Assembly: GCA_907163375.1 (NCBI GenBank)
Contig: CAJQUW010008712.1
Span: 124,001-188,000, forward strand
Direction: 5' to 3'
From: Prostheceraeus crozeri
Lineage: Eukaryota; Platyhelminthes; Polycladida; Euryleptidae
DNA: 64,000 nt
Shown here: positions 11,631 through 21,400 of the stretch, piece after piece
How positions within the stretch are numbered: the first letter of the stretch is position 1
How the letters are laid out: each line of letters begins with the position of its first letter
The notes under the pieces: model-generated
Databases searched by the model: none
Seen by the model: only the letters and a program-made list of their open reading frames with translations
Told to the model about the DNA's origin: nothing
Made by a program: the position numbers and the translations under genes

Positions 11631-12130
11631 TGGGTGGAATGCCTTCCGGATGCTTGGCGATATCATGCGAGATAGGAAAGTTCCCATGAAATTAAAGAGA
11701 AAGGCGTTCAACAAATGTATTCTTCCTACTATGACATATGGCAGCGAAACATGGTCGCTAAATGATACACAATTGGAGAAGCTCGTCACAACTCAACGGA
11801 AAATGGAGCGTATAATGTCGGGCATTACACTTCATGACAGGAAGAGAGCCAGTTGGATCCGTCAGAAGACAGGAGTCACGGACATCATCCAGTGTATTCG
11901 GGACAGTAAACATCGATGGGCAGGACATGTGGCGCCACGAAATGACAACCGATGGACAACACGGGTTACTGGACTCCCTGCAGCTACAAAAGATCACGTG
12001 GACGACCAAAATCAAGTTGGCGCGACGACCTAGACCGCAACATCGGACGCACATGGATCCACAAAGTTTTGTGGACGCTCGATAGAGGGGTTTCTCCCAA
12101 GTGAGAGAGAAATACTCTGATGATGAATGT
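11631..12130 (+). mobile_element. 5'-truncated RTE-type LINE, C-terminal end
   Basis: It encodes LGWNAFRMLGDIMRDRKVPM, then KAFNKCILPTMTYGSETWSL, QRKMERIMSGITLHDRKRAS, WIRQKTGVTDIIQCIRDSKH and RWAGHVA. After a frameshift come RPKSRWRDDLDRN and TWIHKVLDAR. This is the characteristic C-terminus of RTE-clade LINEs. The 3' end TCTGATGATGA is the short-repeat ending used by RTE elements. It probably belongs to the same family as the fragment at 1-824, which covers the region just upstream in the protein. Confidence 0.85.
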
Positions 12131-12720
12131 TAATTATGATCATTGTCTTTGATTATAATATTTAATGGCATGTTTCGTTGGCAAGTAGTTTGTGATATGA
12201 TCACGCTTAAGCAAATGCTCAAGGCTGAAGATTAAAGCAATGGTAATTGCCCATCGAATAGCCAATGTCATTTTCAATGAAATTTTTACACAAGCTACGC
12301 ACAAACATGCAATTTACGTTTTTCTGATATGTTACAGTTTTGTATGTATGTATCAGTCATTTTAAGTGAGGGAGTCAAAAGCATCCTCTCTATTAAGTTT
12401 TGATGACCAAAACTCTCTATTTTGAAGCAGTGAAAAGTGTTCAAGGTTCGAATATCTGTGATGAAAGTTATCATTTCTGTGTTGAATTTGTCAAATGTTT
12501 GACAATAGTTCTTCCCATAGATATCTACATTTTTAACCTTCCGTTCATGAGAAAACATTATTAGAGAGCGCGGAAAGCAGCTGCATGCAGAGTCTAGCTT
12601 TCTGATTTGAATGGAGCAACATAATCGCAATGTTAAAATGATTGAAAATTTTAAAATTGGCGCTTGCAGTAGAAATCAACAGATTTAAAAATTTTAATCA
12701 CGTGAAGTCCTTCATTTCCA
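12131..12720. other. Unassigned sequence
   Basis: The first 140 bases match 10,030-10,190 (see that entry). The rest has no recognised feature. A 111-codon minus-strand frame at 12,295-12,630 has no motifs. Confidence 0.45.
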
Positions 12721-13675
12721 TCAAAAGACCATGTCGTTCACGACAAGACGCGCAAATTGTGCGGTGTGGTTTGATTCAATGCAGAGCAGGTTTCGTACCG
12801 AATTCTGCAAGGCACGACATGACTCGATTCCGTCAGGCGATTCCATTAGAAGGTGGCATGCGGCGCTGATGAACACTGGAAGCGTCTTGAATGCACCACA
12901 TAGTCGAACCAGAACGCGGAGGAGTGATGATGATATCGAAGCAGTTCGGTACCATTTTAGCAAGGATCCCCACATTTCGACTCGTTTAGCAACGTTGGCT
13001 CTAGGACTGAGTCGTACAACTGTCCGTCGGATCATCACATGCTTAAAGTGACATCCATATCTTTGCAAATGAAGAACTTCGCCGTATTGTAGACGTTTGC
13101 TTGCATTTTCGGATGAGGCGCATTTCTACCTGGAGATTGCGGTCAATCGCCACAATCAAAGGTACTGGGCTCCGCACAACCCAAATTGATTTGTCGAACC
13201 TCCACCCGGAGAAAACAACTGTATGGGCGACTATTTCAGCTGAAGGAATCATTACACCATTCTTCTTTGACGAAACTGTAAATGGTGAGCGCTACTTAGC
13301 TATGCTGAAGGAGCAATGTTGATCAGCAGTGAGGCGACTCGGCCTAGTGGAGAGACTCGTTTTTATGCAGGACGGTGCCCCGCCACATTGGAGACGAGCG
13401 GTTCGTAAATGGTTGGATGAAAAGTTACCTGCCACGTAGATGGGTCGTGTAGGTCCGATGCGCGGTCGCCGGATCTGACGCTCTGTGAATTTTTCCTGTG
13501 GGGCTTTATAAAGTCCGAAGTCTACGGTACTCGTCCGAGGAGCGCATTATGACTGCTTTCGTCGAAGTGATTGATGAGATGCGACACATGACGATAGAAG
13601 AAAATCATCAGTGTCGGTTGGAGAAAGTGATACAAACTGACGGCCGTCATGTCGAGGTCCATATTTCGTGAAAAA
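12720..13675 (+). mobile_element. Decayed IS630/Tc1/mariner-superfamily transposase
   Basis: The first frame (12,731-13,051, 106 codons) is a helix-turn-helix region with SRTRTRRSDDDIEAV and STRLATLALGLSRTTVRRII. In other frames follow FSDEAHFYLEIAVNRHNQRY (first catalytic Asp), VWATISAEGIITPFFFDETV with NGERYLAML, VFMQDGAPPHWRRAVRKW (second Asp) and RSDLTLCEFFLWGFIKSEV (third acidic position, near DLT), ending RHVEVHIS and a stop at about 13,671. Several frameshifts and stops break it. The order fits DD34D/E transposases of the kind found in insects and other invertebrates. No clear terminal inverted repeats were identified. Confidence 0.82.
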
Positions 13676-13689
13676 TCTTGTCTTTTTAG

Positions 13690-14565
13690 AGTTTAAACAT
13701 AATGAACATAAATTGCATGTTTGTACGCAACTTGTGTGAAAATGTTATTGAAATTGATTGAGTATCAAAAAAGTTACAATCAATTAGAATCGGCGGTTTA
13801 AATGGCCTTTTGTACTTTGTACAAACATTTACAAAAGTACAACATCTGTACTTTGTAAAGATTCATGTCTGGTTCTCCGTATATAGAATTTTAGAGTTCA
13901 AAACAGGTGTGGAGTTCTCAAACTACTCCAAAAAATTACTCCTTTGAAAATTTGGTCAACAGTCTATTTTTGGTTTTGAGTCATGGTTGTAATGATGCAT
14001 TGCAATCTGCATTCATCCATAACTTGCAATCACCATAATAATTAATCAACGTGTTTTCATTTTTGAAAAATCTACGTTTCTGACTTCTGGTATTTATCTT
14101 GAACATTGAATTACGTTGAGTTCTTCATGTAGGTCACGTTATGAGTCGGTCACGCACGATCATGATCGGAAGCAATATATTTCCAATTTCGGTCTTTTAA
14201 CGCAAATACACAAGTGTGTTATAAGTAATGGGTGAATTTCAAGCATAATGCACATTTAGTAAAGTTTTTGAAGGATTTGTATACCCGCTTATAACTGAGG
14301 AGTGTCCAGTGGACCCCTTGGTCCATCTATCATGCTTCTACTGATTAAATTGAGATGAAATATCACATACTGAGTCATTCCAAAAAAAGGTTGTTCCTAC
14401 ATAGGCATGGGCGATTGACAAAAGGAAAATAGAAAAATAGAAAAAATGGTCCCCTTAAGTCCTTGAGAGTTAAGTGTTCAAGCATGTGAATTTCTCCCCA
14501 CATGCCATCATCAACAATTGAAATTCGTTGCCGCTTGTAGGCAGAGACATCTGTACGGAACTATA
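13690..14565. other. Unassigned sequence
   Basis: It holds short palindromic TACTTTGTA and TACAAA words at about 13,811-13,860. No gene or clear element was seen. Confidence 0.45.
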
Positions 14566-14574
14566 AGATCTTGT

Positions 14575-14690
14575 TAAGCGATAAGAACCAATGCTGCGCT
14601 AATGGGTACGCAGCTTGTATGATGAAAGTTGAAAGCTATGCTTCAGTTCTCCCTGCTTCCTAGATTTACGAGCTAAGATGACGTTTGCTG
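14575..14690 (+). repeat. Dispersed repeat, copy 1
   Basis: About 115 bp nearly identical to 19,666-19,780 (AACCAATGCTGCGCTAATGG, then GTACGCAGCTTGTATGATG). The second copy lies inside a hAT-like element. Function unknown. Confidence 0.75.
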
Positions 14691-14922
14691 AAAGACATTT
14701 GTACGGAACTATAAGAGGATCTTGCAAAATATGCTGAATAACGAGTTATGCAACTTTCCATTACCTGCATGCGCCGATAATATTGATGTCGTTCATGTAC
14801 GTGGTGTAAAACTGATTTGCTTTGACGCTTGATGCACGTATGCACGGTATAGTGAAGTAAAATGATGATCAACAAACAGTTGAGTACCATTCTAGTCCTA
14901 CTAATGAAACAAAGGTAAGAGC

Positions 14923-15587
14923 CATAGAAATCCGACACTCTATGATAATGAAGGACCAGATCGACCTTGGAGATTGTAAACAATGGAACGTCGAGGACAT
15001 GCTTTGTCATGCCAACGACAACTAAACGATGGCGGCTTCAGTGGTTGACAATAGGAAGTTGCCGGCTCCCATAGAAATTGACAGCAATAAATCCTATAAA
15101 GTGGAAGTTGAGCTTCATGCAATACTCAATAGTGGCACATAGATCGCACGCATTTCCACTTAGATGCACTTGCCAACGGCTGTATCATTGGTTAGAATCA
15201 ATCACATAAATCTAAGCTTTTCATTGGCCATTCATGACCAACCTAGTTCCCGCGGATGTGCCGCGACCTTGAGTCAATTTCCATTCTTGTCAACTTCAGA
15301 TAAACAATCTATTTCTATGCCGCCACCTTTTCAGTGCACTTTGTAAATACTCACGGTTAATGTCAGTTCTCTTTATGCAATATGAAGGCATTTTGACAAA
15401 ATAACTTACAATACATCACCTTGCGGCAAGAACCTGCAACTGTTGCATGTTTCACTGATTTGCTTCTTCTGAAGATCTAGCAATCGGCGCATAGTCGAGC
15501 GTCTGAAATTACTGTCAACAAACAGCTGCTGTCCGTTCTAATATCACTCACTTAAATAAAGCGAAAAGTCGGATCTCTATGGTTAGA
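14923..15587 (-). mobile_element. MITE family C with a family D insertion
   Basis: The ends are CCATAGAAATCCGACACTCT and GCGAAAAGTCGGATCTCTATGG shortened to its inverted core GTCGGATCTCTATGG. The inside is colinear with the copy at 60,439-60,825 read on the other strand (ACGATGGCGGCTTC, TTGACAATAGGA, AGATCTAG, CGGCGCATAG). Removing the nested element at 15,070-15,319 restores the alignment. There is no coding capacity. Fragments of the same family lie at 24,663-25,759. Confidence 0.72.
15070..15319 (+). mobile_element. MITE family D, 250 bp, nested in family C
   Basis: It begins CATAGAAATTGAC and ends ATCTATTTCTATG, with inverted ends CATAGAAAT. It matches 48,161-48,416 along its whole length. 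Its flanks, ccggctcc and ccgccacc, agree at 6 of 8 bases, a decayed 8-bp target duplication. It sits inside the family C element, so it is the younger of the two. Small open frames inside are not conserved. Confidence 0.82.
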
Positions 15588-15589
15588 GG

Positions 15590-17082
15590 TTTGACAAGAG
15601 AGTAATTTGACCGATCCTCACTCTAAAATAGAATATTATTTTAGTCACATACATGCCTTCTCTCCGGGCTATCATGTTGCACTGGTAAATGTATGTTCCT
15701 GCTCATTCATATTCACTCCTATTAATTCATATTATTTTGCAACGTCTCCCATCATTGACCTTACATGAAGAAGCAACTTCATTGTATCTGTTGACAAATA
15801 TTCCCATCGGTGACGGCGTTAATGCAGTTTTGCTTCATCCCATACTTTTGTAATACCTTTGTGTCTTTCTTTCTGAGATATGCCCTTTTATGCTATTAAA
15901 AAATTAAGATTATAATTTTAAAAATAAAATTAAGAGAGAGAGAGAGAGTCGGGGTCAATGAAATTCGTAAATTTGAAGGTTAAGATTCGTTTGATACTTC
16001 AAAAACACATACTTACATACAGACTTACACGCGCGGAATCCTCAATTTACTCTAAAACATTTGGCAAAAATTAAATTAATCGTTTTCATACTCTCTTCTC
16101 ACTGATTTTCATTGCAGATTTTAACACAACTGATTATCTTTGAATTTTTCAGCATTTCAAGCTTTTAATTATCATCTCCTCTCTCTATCTGTCCCCGGCT
16201 CAGTTGGAAGTCTTTCATTAACACTTTTCTCTATCGATTATCTCTGTCCTTTTCTAATTTCCAGAATCAGGTGAGTAACTGAGTCATTTTTACTTTCATT
16301 CGACCTGTCATCATTCATTTAGCTCGTGTTCGCAGGCAAATCAGTTAGTTCCTGCACTGTAAAGATGGATCGGTTGGAAATTTTGTTCTTTATCTCTCAC
16401 GAATGACTAACGAACTTGATTCGAACGAATTCAGTAAGAATCTGAGATGTTGAAGCAACAGATAAACTGAGAAAAACGATAAATTGAATTTTGCAATTTT
16501 ATTGTCACTTGAAGATTGGAATTTGGTTCACATGGAGTTCATGCGTAAAGATAATTCATTTTATTTCTGTACAGACATTCACTGTTACATTGCACAATAG
16601 GGCAAGGACTTGATAATGAAGGTGGATTGACAGGTTTGAATCAACTTCAGAATATCTTCAATAATTCAACTTACATTGCAAATTGTACGACAAATTTTAA
16701 GGACAGAACATTGAATAGAAATGTCAATTTATTTGTGAGAAATGTACAGCAGGAGAATTTCTCTCTATCTTTCAAATTAACTTCAGATTGATTGTATTTA
16801 AAGATAAACTTAATAAGAAATTCAAATCCTTCGTTTACTTAGAGAGAGTTTTGGAGATTCAATTAGAATGCATCAGATGTCCATGAACCATCTGTGGACT
16901 ATCTATGAACTGTCTATGCTTCATAGACATCCCTGATCAGATCTGTCCAAATCAGCTTGACCGCATTGGTTTGGGCGCATTTGTCCTGGCGCGTCGGAAG
17001 TTTCTTTCGGCACAGATGCATGTTCCAGTTCTGTAGTGTCTCAGCACTAAATTCAACTTTTTCAATTCAGTCTAGTTAAAGA
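15590..17082. other. Unassigned sequence
   Basis: It contains a short (GA)n run at about 15,934-15,948. No gene or clear repeat was recognised. Confidence 0.45.
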
Positions 17083-17927
17083 CAGGGATCATCAAAAGTT
17101 GATTGCAATTTAATTGCTCATTCCAATAAATTAATTGAAGTTGGAATTGCTGTGCAAAGAATTAATTGACTTCAATCATTCTATAGGTTGAAGAATCATT
17201 TAAGATATAAGAACTCTAGTACTGTGCAAGCACTAAAAGATGTGCCTACGTTAAAGCAGTGCCTTCCTGGCTAATTCACGCTCTCAACAGATGGTCCGGT
17301 GGTCTTCTGGTTAGAGGGCATGCTTGCAAGTCCTCTAGCTACAATGTCGCTGGTTCGAACCTACCCCCGACTGATCAGGTCGAACTGGTCAAAGCATGTC
17401 TCGTGGTGGTTACATCTGTTGAAATTTGACATCAATCAATCTATAGGTTGAAGAAGATTGGACACCTCGCAGATAGCCTTGAAATTTGCTGTAGTAGCTG
17501 GATAATAAATGAACTGGATATTAGAAGCGTGCGATTTTGTGTCGCGTCCTGCTGTCAAAGAAAGGCCTCCGTGCGAGTAGTGGACTATTGAGAAACAAAA
17601 AATCGTCCAGATGCTAGAATCCTCTGTGCGAGCTTCTTCATGGTCAAGTGCTACGTGTCGGATAAGTCCTTCAGTCGATATTAAAGAGGCACAAAGGACG
17701 TCTGATGAGTGCTTGAATGATGTAGACCTAGTTTTAGCATAATTGCGGACAAAAACATCACACAGATGTTTCTTTGCGAGCAAACAATTTATTGCAATAA
17801 TAACTTGACTCAATCACTTATTTGAATGCGAAATTGATGGAATCAATTAATTGATAATTGGAATCACTGAGCAATGAATTAATTGAAATCAATTCATTGA
17901 AATTCAATTACTTTTTGACAATCCCTG
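17083..17927. mobile_element. hAT-like element with CAGGGAT ends, SINE inside
   Basis: The left end CAGGGATCATCAAAAGTTG and the right end ACTTTTTGACAATCCCTG are inverted repeats (CAGGGATYRTCAAAAGT). The flanks gttaaaga and gttgaaca agree at 6 of 8 bases. Sub-terminal AATTAATTGA words are also repeated at both ends. A 125-codon minus-strand frame at 17,436-17,813 has no transposase motif I recognise. A SINE is inserted at 17,196-17,431. Confidence 0.62.
17196..17431 (+). repeat. tRNA-derived SINE, family 2, with 24-bp flanking repeats
   Basis: The tRNA-like part starts near 17,300 with GGTCTTCTGGTTAGAGGGC (A box) and CTGGTTCGAACC (B box). A GTGGTGGTTACATCTGTTGA tail follows, as also seen in the copy at 42,783. 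The insert is flanked by 24-bp direct repeats (17,172-17,195 and 17,432-17,455, one mismatch, containing TCTATAGGTTGAAGAA), as left by LINE-driven insertion. About 100 bp upstream of the tRNA-like head lie inside the duplication and are not shared with the other copy. Confidence 0.75.
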
Positions 17928-18475
17928 GTTGAACATTTTTTCATCTTTGAAGAATTCTCCGTAAGATCAAAGTTTTAGCTGGAGAACGCAATTTGATATG
18001 GCAAAGGCTTACAAAGTCGGAAGCATACTCATTCTCTGTCGAGGAAAATAGGCAACATATAGAAAATAAGGTAAGATATTCTTTATTGTCTCACAGTGCT
18101 CATACGATCGGCGAGCACATTACATGTTCAAATATAAGAAATGAAAAAGTCACACACAACGCTGACGCGAACAACTTTGATGAAAGATTTCTTAAATCTC
18201 ATCGCTATCCTCTTTTAAAGCCGAAGAGACAGTGTATTGCATCGCGGGTCACTCTTTGATGTTGTTCCCCAAACATCGAGCGGAGTAGAAGCTGCCTGCT
18301 ACACTCAAATGATTTTAAAGTCCACCAGAAGACACGAAAGCATCTTCAACAGTTAAATCAGAGCCGAAGCACGCGGAATTCACCTCTCCACCTCTAACAG
18401 CTGATCAAATAAATAATTTGACCAATTACAGTATGGAGGATTTGAATACAAAAATGTTAAACGGATAAAAGCAGT

Positions 18476-18690
18476 GTATGCTCCGTGGCACAGTGGTTAA
18501 GTGCATGGCCAAGCGATCTTTCGGTCGAGAGGTCGAGCCCCTTCAGTGTCATGGGAAGTCGTCAGGATGGGCATCCGGACTAAAAGATCACAGCATTCCA
18601 GATTTAAAGTCAGCACCGTCCATCCCCAGTATGGGGGGAGTAGTGACGTTAGACCATTCATTCATTCATATGCTGCAAATACCTAGGCGG
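18476..18690 (+). repeat. tRNA-derived SINE, family 1
   Basis: GTGGCACAGTGGTTAAGTGC (A box) and GAGGTCGAGCC (B box) open the element. A unique body (GGCATCCGGACTAAAAGATC, GGGGAGTAGTGACGTTA) follows and the tail is (ATTC)n. It matches the minus-strand copy at 6,128-6,340. The open frames inside are incidental. Confidence 0.85.
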
Positions 18691-18762
18691 ACGGACAGCC
18701 ACAACACTTTATAAATCCTGCACTATTCAAAAATGCACCGCATACTATCAATTCTATCAAAA

Positions 18763-19215
18763 TTAGGGAAAAACAACCCAATAATAAAAGAAATGTGTAT
18801 GTACCAGGATAATATTCGAGGCAGGGAAAAATAGAATGACACAAAACGTAAAAAAATCAATTAGCTCGTGCAAAGGAAAAATACCGGTGGATACTGCGAT
18901 AGCATGACCTGATTGGCCACAATGTGAGTTTGAGATGCTTGAGACCCTTTGCAAAGAATTAGAAGGGGCTCTATCTGCTGCTTGAATCAACAACGATATT
19001 TTTTGTAAAGCAAAGTCAACATCTTTTCCTACTTTGTAAGATGTTCCATTTTTGGTAGAAAACAATCTGATAATCTTGCTCCAAGTATTCCTTCTAAAGA
19101 CAAAGTCAGTGGACCATCTGTTTGATGAAGATTGTACTTCGGGTATTCTCCAAGATCTAAGAGCAAGAGATTTGTATAAATTTAGACTAAACTGCTGATG
19201 TTGAGCGTCACACAA
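18763..19215 (-). other. Unassigned 150-codon open frame
   Basis: It is the longest open frame in this area without a known family. The peptide includes RSWRIPEVQSSSNRWSTDFV and YKVGKDVDFALQKISLLIQA, which look protein-like, followed by a hydrophobic, probably non-coding tail. I recognise no domain and see no clear splice frame. It could be a fragment of an unknown transposon or chance. Confidence 0.22.
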
Positions 19216-19342
19216 ACGAGCACATCAAATACAGAAAAACCTCGCTTATCCGGAAACTTTGTTTCAGAAAATATTTTTGGTTGAACGAATTACGTCTTTT
19301 GCATTAATAACATGTCGGAAGTCATATCGGAAAAGAGATCAT

Positions 19343-20083
19343 CAGGGCTGGGACCGGTTAATTTTTTTGTAACCGGTTAACCGATTATATTTTTAACCGG
19401 TTACAATCGGTTAAATCCGGATTTCCGGTATTTACTTGGTTGTCAAGGTTAATCAATAACTACGGAACTTGTAAATTTGGGTTTCGACAGAATTCCTCCA
19501 TTGATTTCATTGCATGACTACATTACTTCACGTTTAGTTCAATTGATGCTGTTGCAAGTCGCCTTTGTATCACTGGTATTCATCTGAAAATGCTTCCAAA
19601 TCCATGATCGCAGCATATTGAGATACCGGTATCAAAAGGATGCTCGTGCTACAACTTGTTTTTAATGCCGAACCAATGCTGCGCTAATGGGTACGCAGCT
19701 TGTATGATGAAAGTTGAAAGCTATGCTTCAGTTCTCCCTGATCCCTAAATTTAAGAGCTAAGATGACGTTTGCTGAAATGCTGTATTTCGATTGGCAGAG
19801 TTGGCCCAGAAAACCCGATAACACTAGCCAATAAATACAAAGAATAGGATTTTACGCCTCTAGATCAATCCACACTAGCGTTACGTGTAGGGAAATCGCA
19901 CGACTAAAGGATTGCAAATTGCGATGAATGAATTTGATTGGATTGTGGAACGGAGACTAGTTATCTCTACGAAATGAAACCAGTGTAATCTATAGTTCAA
20001 CCGGATTTCATTATACAGGATAAATTTCATCAAACGTTGTAACCGATTTCCACCAGTTTAGAAAAAGTGCAATCCCAGCCCTG
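19343..20083. mobile_element. hAT-like element with CCGGTTAA-rich end
   Basis: It starts CAGGGCTGGGACCGGTTAA and ends GTGCAATCCCAGCCCTG, so the outer CAGGGCTGGGA is inverted. AACCGGTTAACC words repeat inside the left end. There is no transposase. The flanking 8-mers do not match. It contains the dispersed repeat at 19,666-19,780 that also occurs at 14,575. Confidence 0.62.
19666..19780 (+). repeat. Dispersed repeat, copy 2
   Basis: Nearly identical to 14,575-14,690, same orientation. It lies within the hAT-like element at 19,343-20,083. Confidence 0.75.
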
Positions 20084-20674
20084 ATTCGGCACATGTTGTG
20101 CTTCAATTGAAGAAATTTATACTTCACATATGTATATTTTCATGTGAGGACAAAATAATGAACTTTCGAAATTATCTTTCTATAATTCGATTCCCACAAC
20201 GGTTGGTGATGAAATTTGACTGGAAATGTCATTTCATGATTTGAAACAGATATGACTACATCTTTAGAAGTTATGTTGGCTATTGAAGACAAATTTCCAA
20301 CGCTCTTAATCTAGCGCAAGCAGATATATGTGATTCAATTCGTGTACAAAGTCTGTTGAAAAGTTCTTTCGACATTTCGGATGATCTGAACTTATAGTGA
20401 ATTGGGAGAGAAATAGAAAAATGTTTACTTGATGTCTCCGAGTCGCTGTGGACTCCTGGCGCTATGGAACGTCATCAGTTCAGATCGCATCAAGCTTGCA
20501 GAAAATTCAGACTTTTGAAAGGGCTTAAATTATTTCCAGATCTCGATAAGAGCTGCTTTTGATTCAACTGATTTGTGCGCATGAAAGCAAGAGGTCAGTT
20601 TGGGATGTGTGCATTCAGTCTACATTAGTCTCGTCACCATGTGATTTGCATGAAGGTACACTTCCCTCAAGTTG

Positions 20675-20882
20675 GCATTTGTAATTTCAAAGACGGAAAA
20701 CAACTGCGCGTCTTGGTGGATTTGAACCACCAACCTCTGGCACTCTAGGCCACCGCTCTATCAACTGAGCTATCGACGAGAGACAGTATGACAAAGGTCC
20801 TCAATTAAAGAATCTGCGTAATCCAATCAGATGGCTTCTTCGAAGACAATATAGCATTAGCCGTCAAGTCAGACTACTAATG
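20675..20882 (-). repeat. tRNA-like repeat, copy 1
   Basis: On the minus strand, CGATAGCTCAGTTGATAGAG and GGTGGTTCAAATCCACC form the D-arm and T-arm of a tRNA-like sequence. The start resembles eukaryotic tRNA-Tyr. The anticodon loop CTAGAGT would give AGA (Ser), but the long variable arm of tRNA-Ser is absent, so this is not a believable tRNA gene. About 100 bp on the 5' side and some 3' sequence are shared with 43,567-43,775. The whole unit is therefore a repeat, probably SINE-like. Confidence 0.7.
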
Positions 20883-20932
20883 CCAATACATCAGTAATCC
20901 AAAGTAATTCCAATATCAGGTGTAGTGCATGA

Positions 20933-21400
20933 TTGGTTCTTTATAGCATTCCACGAGTTAGATATTTTAAATTCTTGATCTCGTAGGGTGAGGGCCATTT
21001 ATATCTAACGAGCTCGAATGCTATGATGATGCAATGTCATACACGAGTTGCGTAGAGAATTTTATTTGACGGCGTGCTATGATGATCTAGGACATATTGT
21101 GATTGACATGTCTATGATTATCAAGAGTTTTTGAATAGAAATTTATCCTGATCAATAATGTAGCTATCTGTTCGCAGATGTAATCTTTACTAAAGAAAAA
21201 TCTTTACTATGCTCACCATAGAAGTTGATAATATGAATAATAGAAGTTGATTTCTATGGTATTGTTAATTTCTGTGATGCGCACTAATCAATGGCTTAGA
21301 TTTCGCTCCTTCCAATGCACTGGAGCAAATATTATCTCCAACGCGAGCAATAATCTGCTTTACAGGTTAAATAGAGCGATGGGATACCTACAATGCATGT
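20933..21400 (+). repeat. Interspersed repeat E, copy 1
   Basis: Blocks near 20,945-21,070 (AGTTAGATAT, GTAGGGTGAG, TGCTATGATGA, GTTGCGTAGAGAATTTTATT) and 21,320-21,370 (AATGCACTGGAGCAAATATT, GCAATAATCTG) match 61,882-62,225 on the opposite strand in reversed order. The middle differs. It may hold an insertion, with GTTGATTTCTATGG at 21,245. No gene seen. Confidence 0.65.

Noticed and set aside
17436-17813. 125-codon minus-strand frame as a hAT transposase piece
   Set aside because: It lies within a hAT-like element, but no BED finger or dimerisation motif can be seen.
20704-20782. Possible functional tRNA gene
   Set aside because: Poor anticodon stem, AGA anticodon without the long variable arm of tRNA-Ser, and membership of a repeat shared with 43.6 kb.
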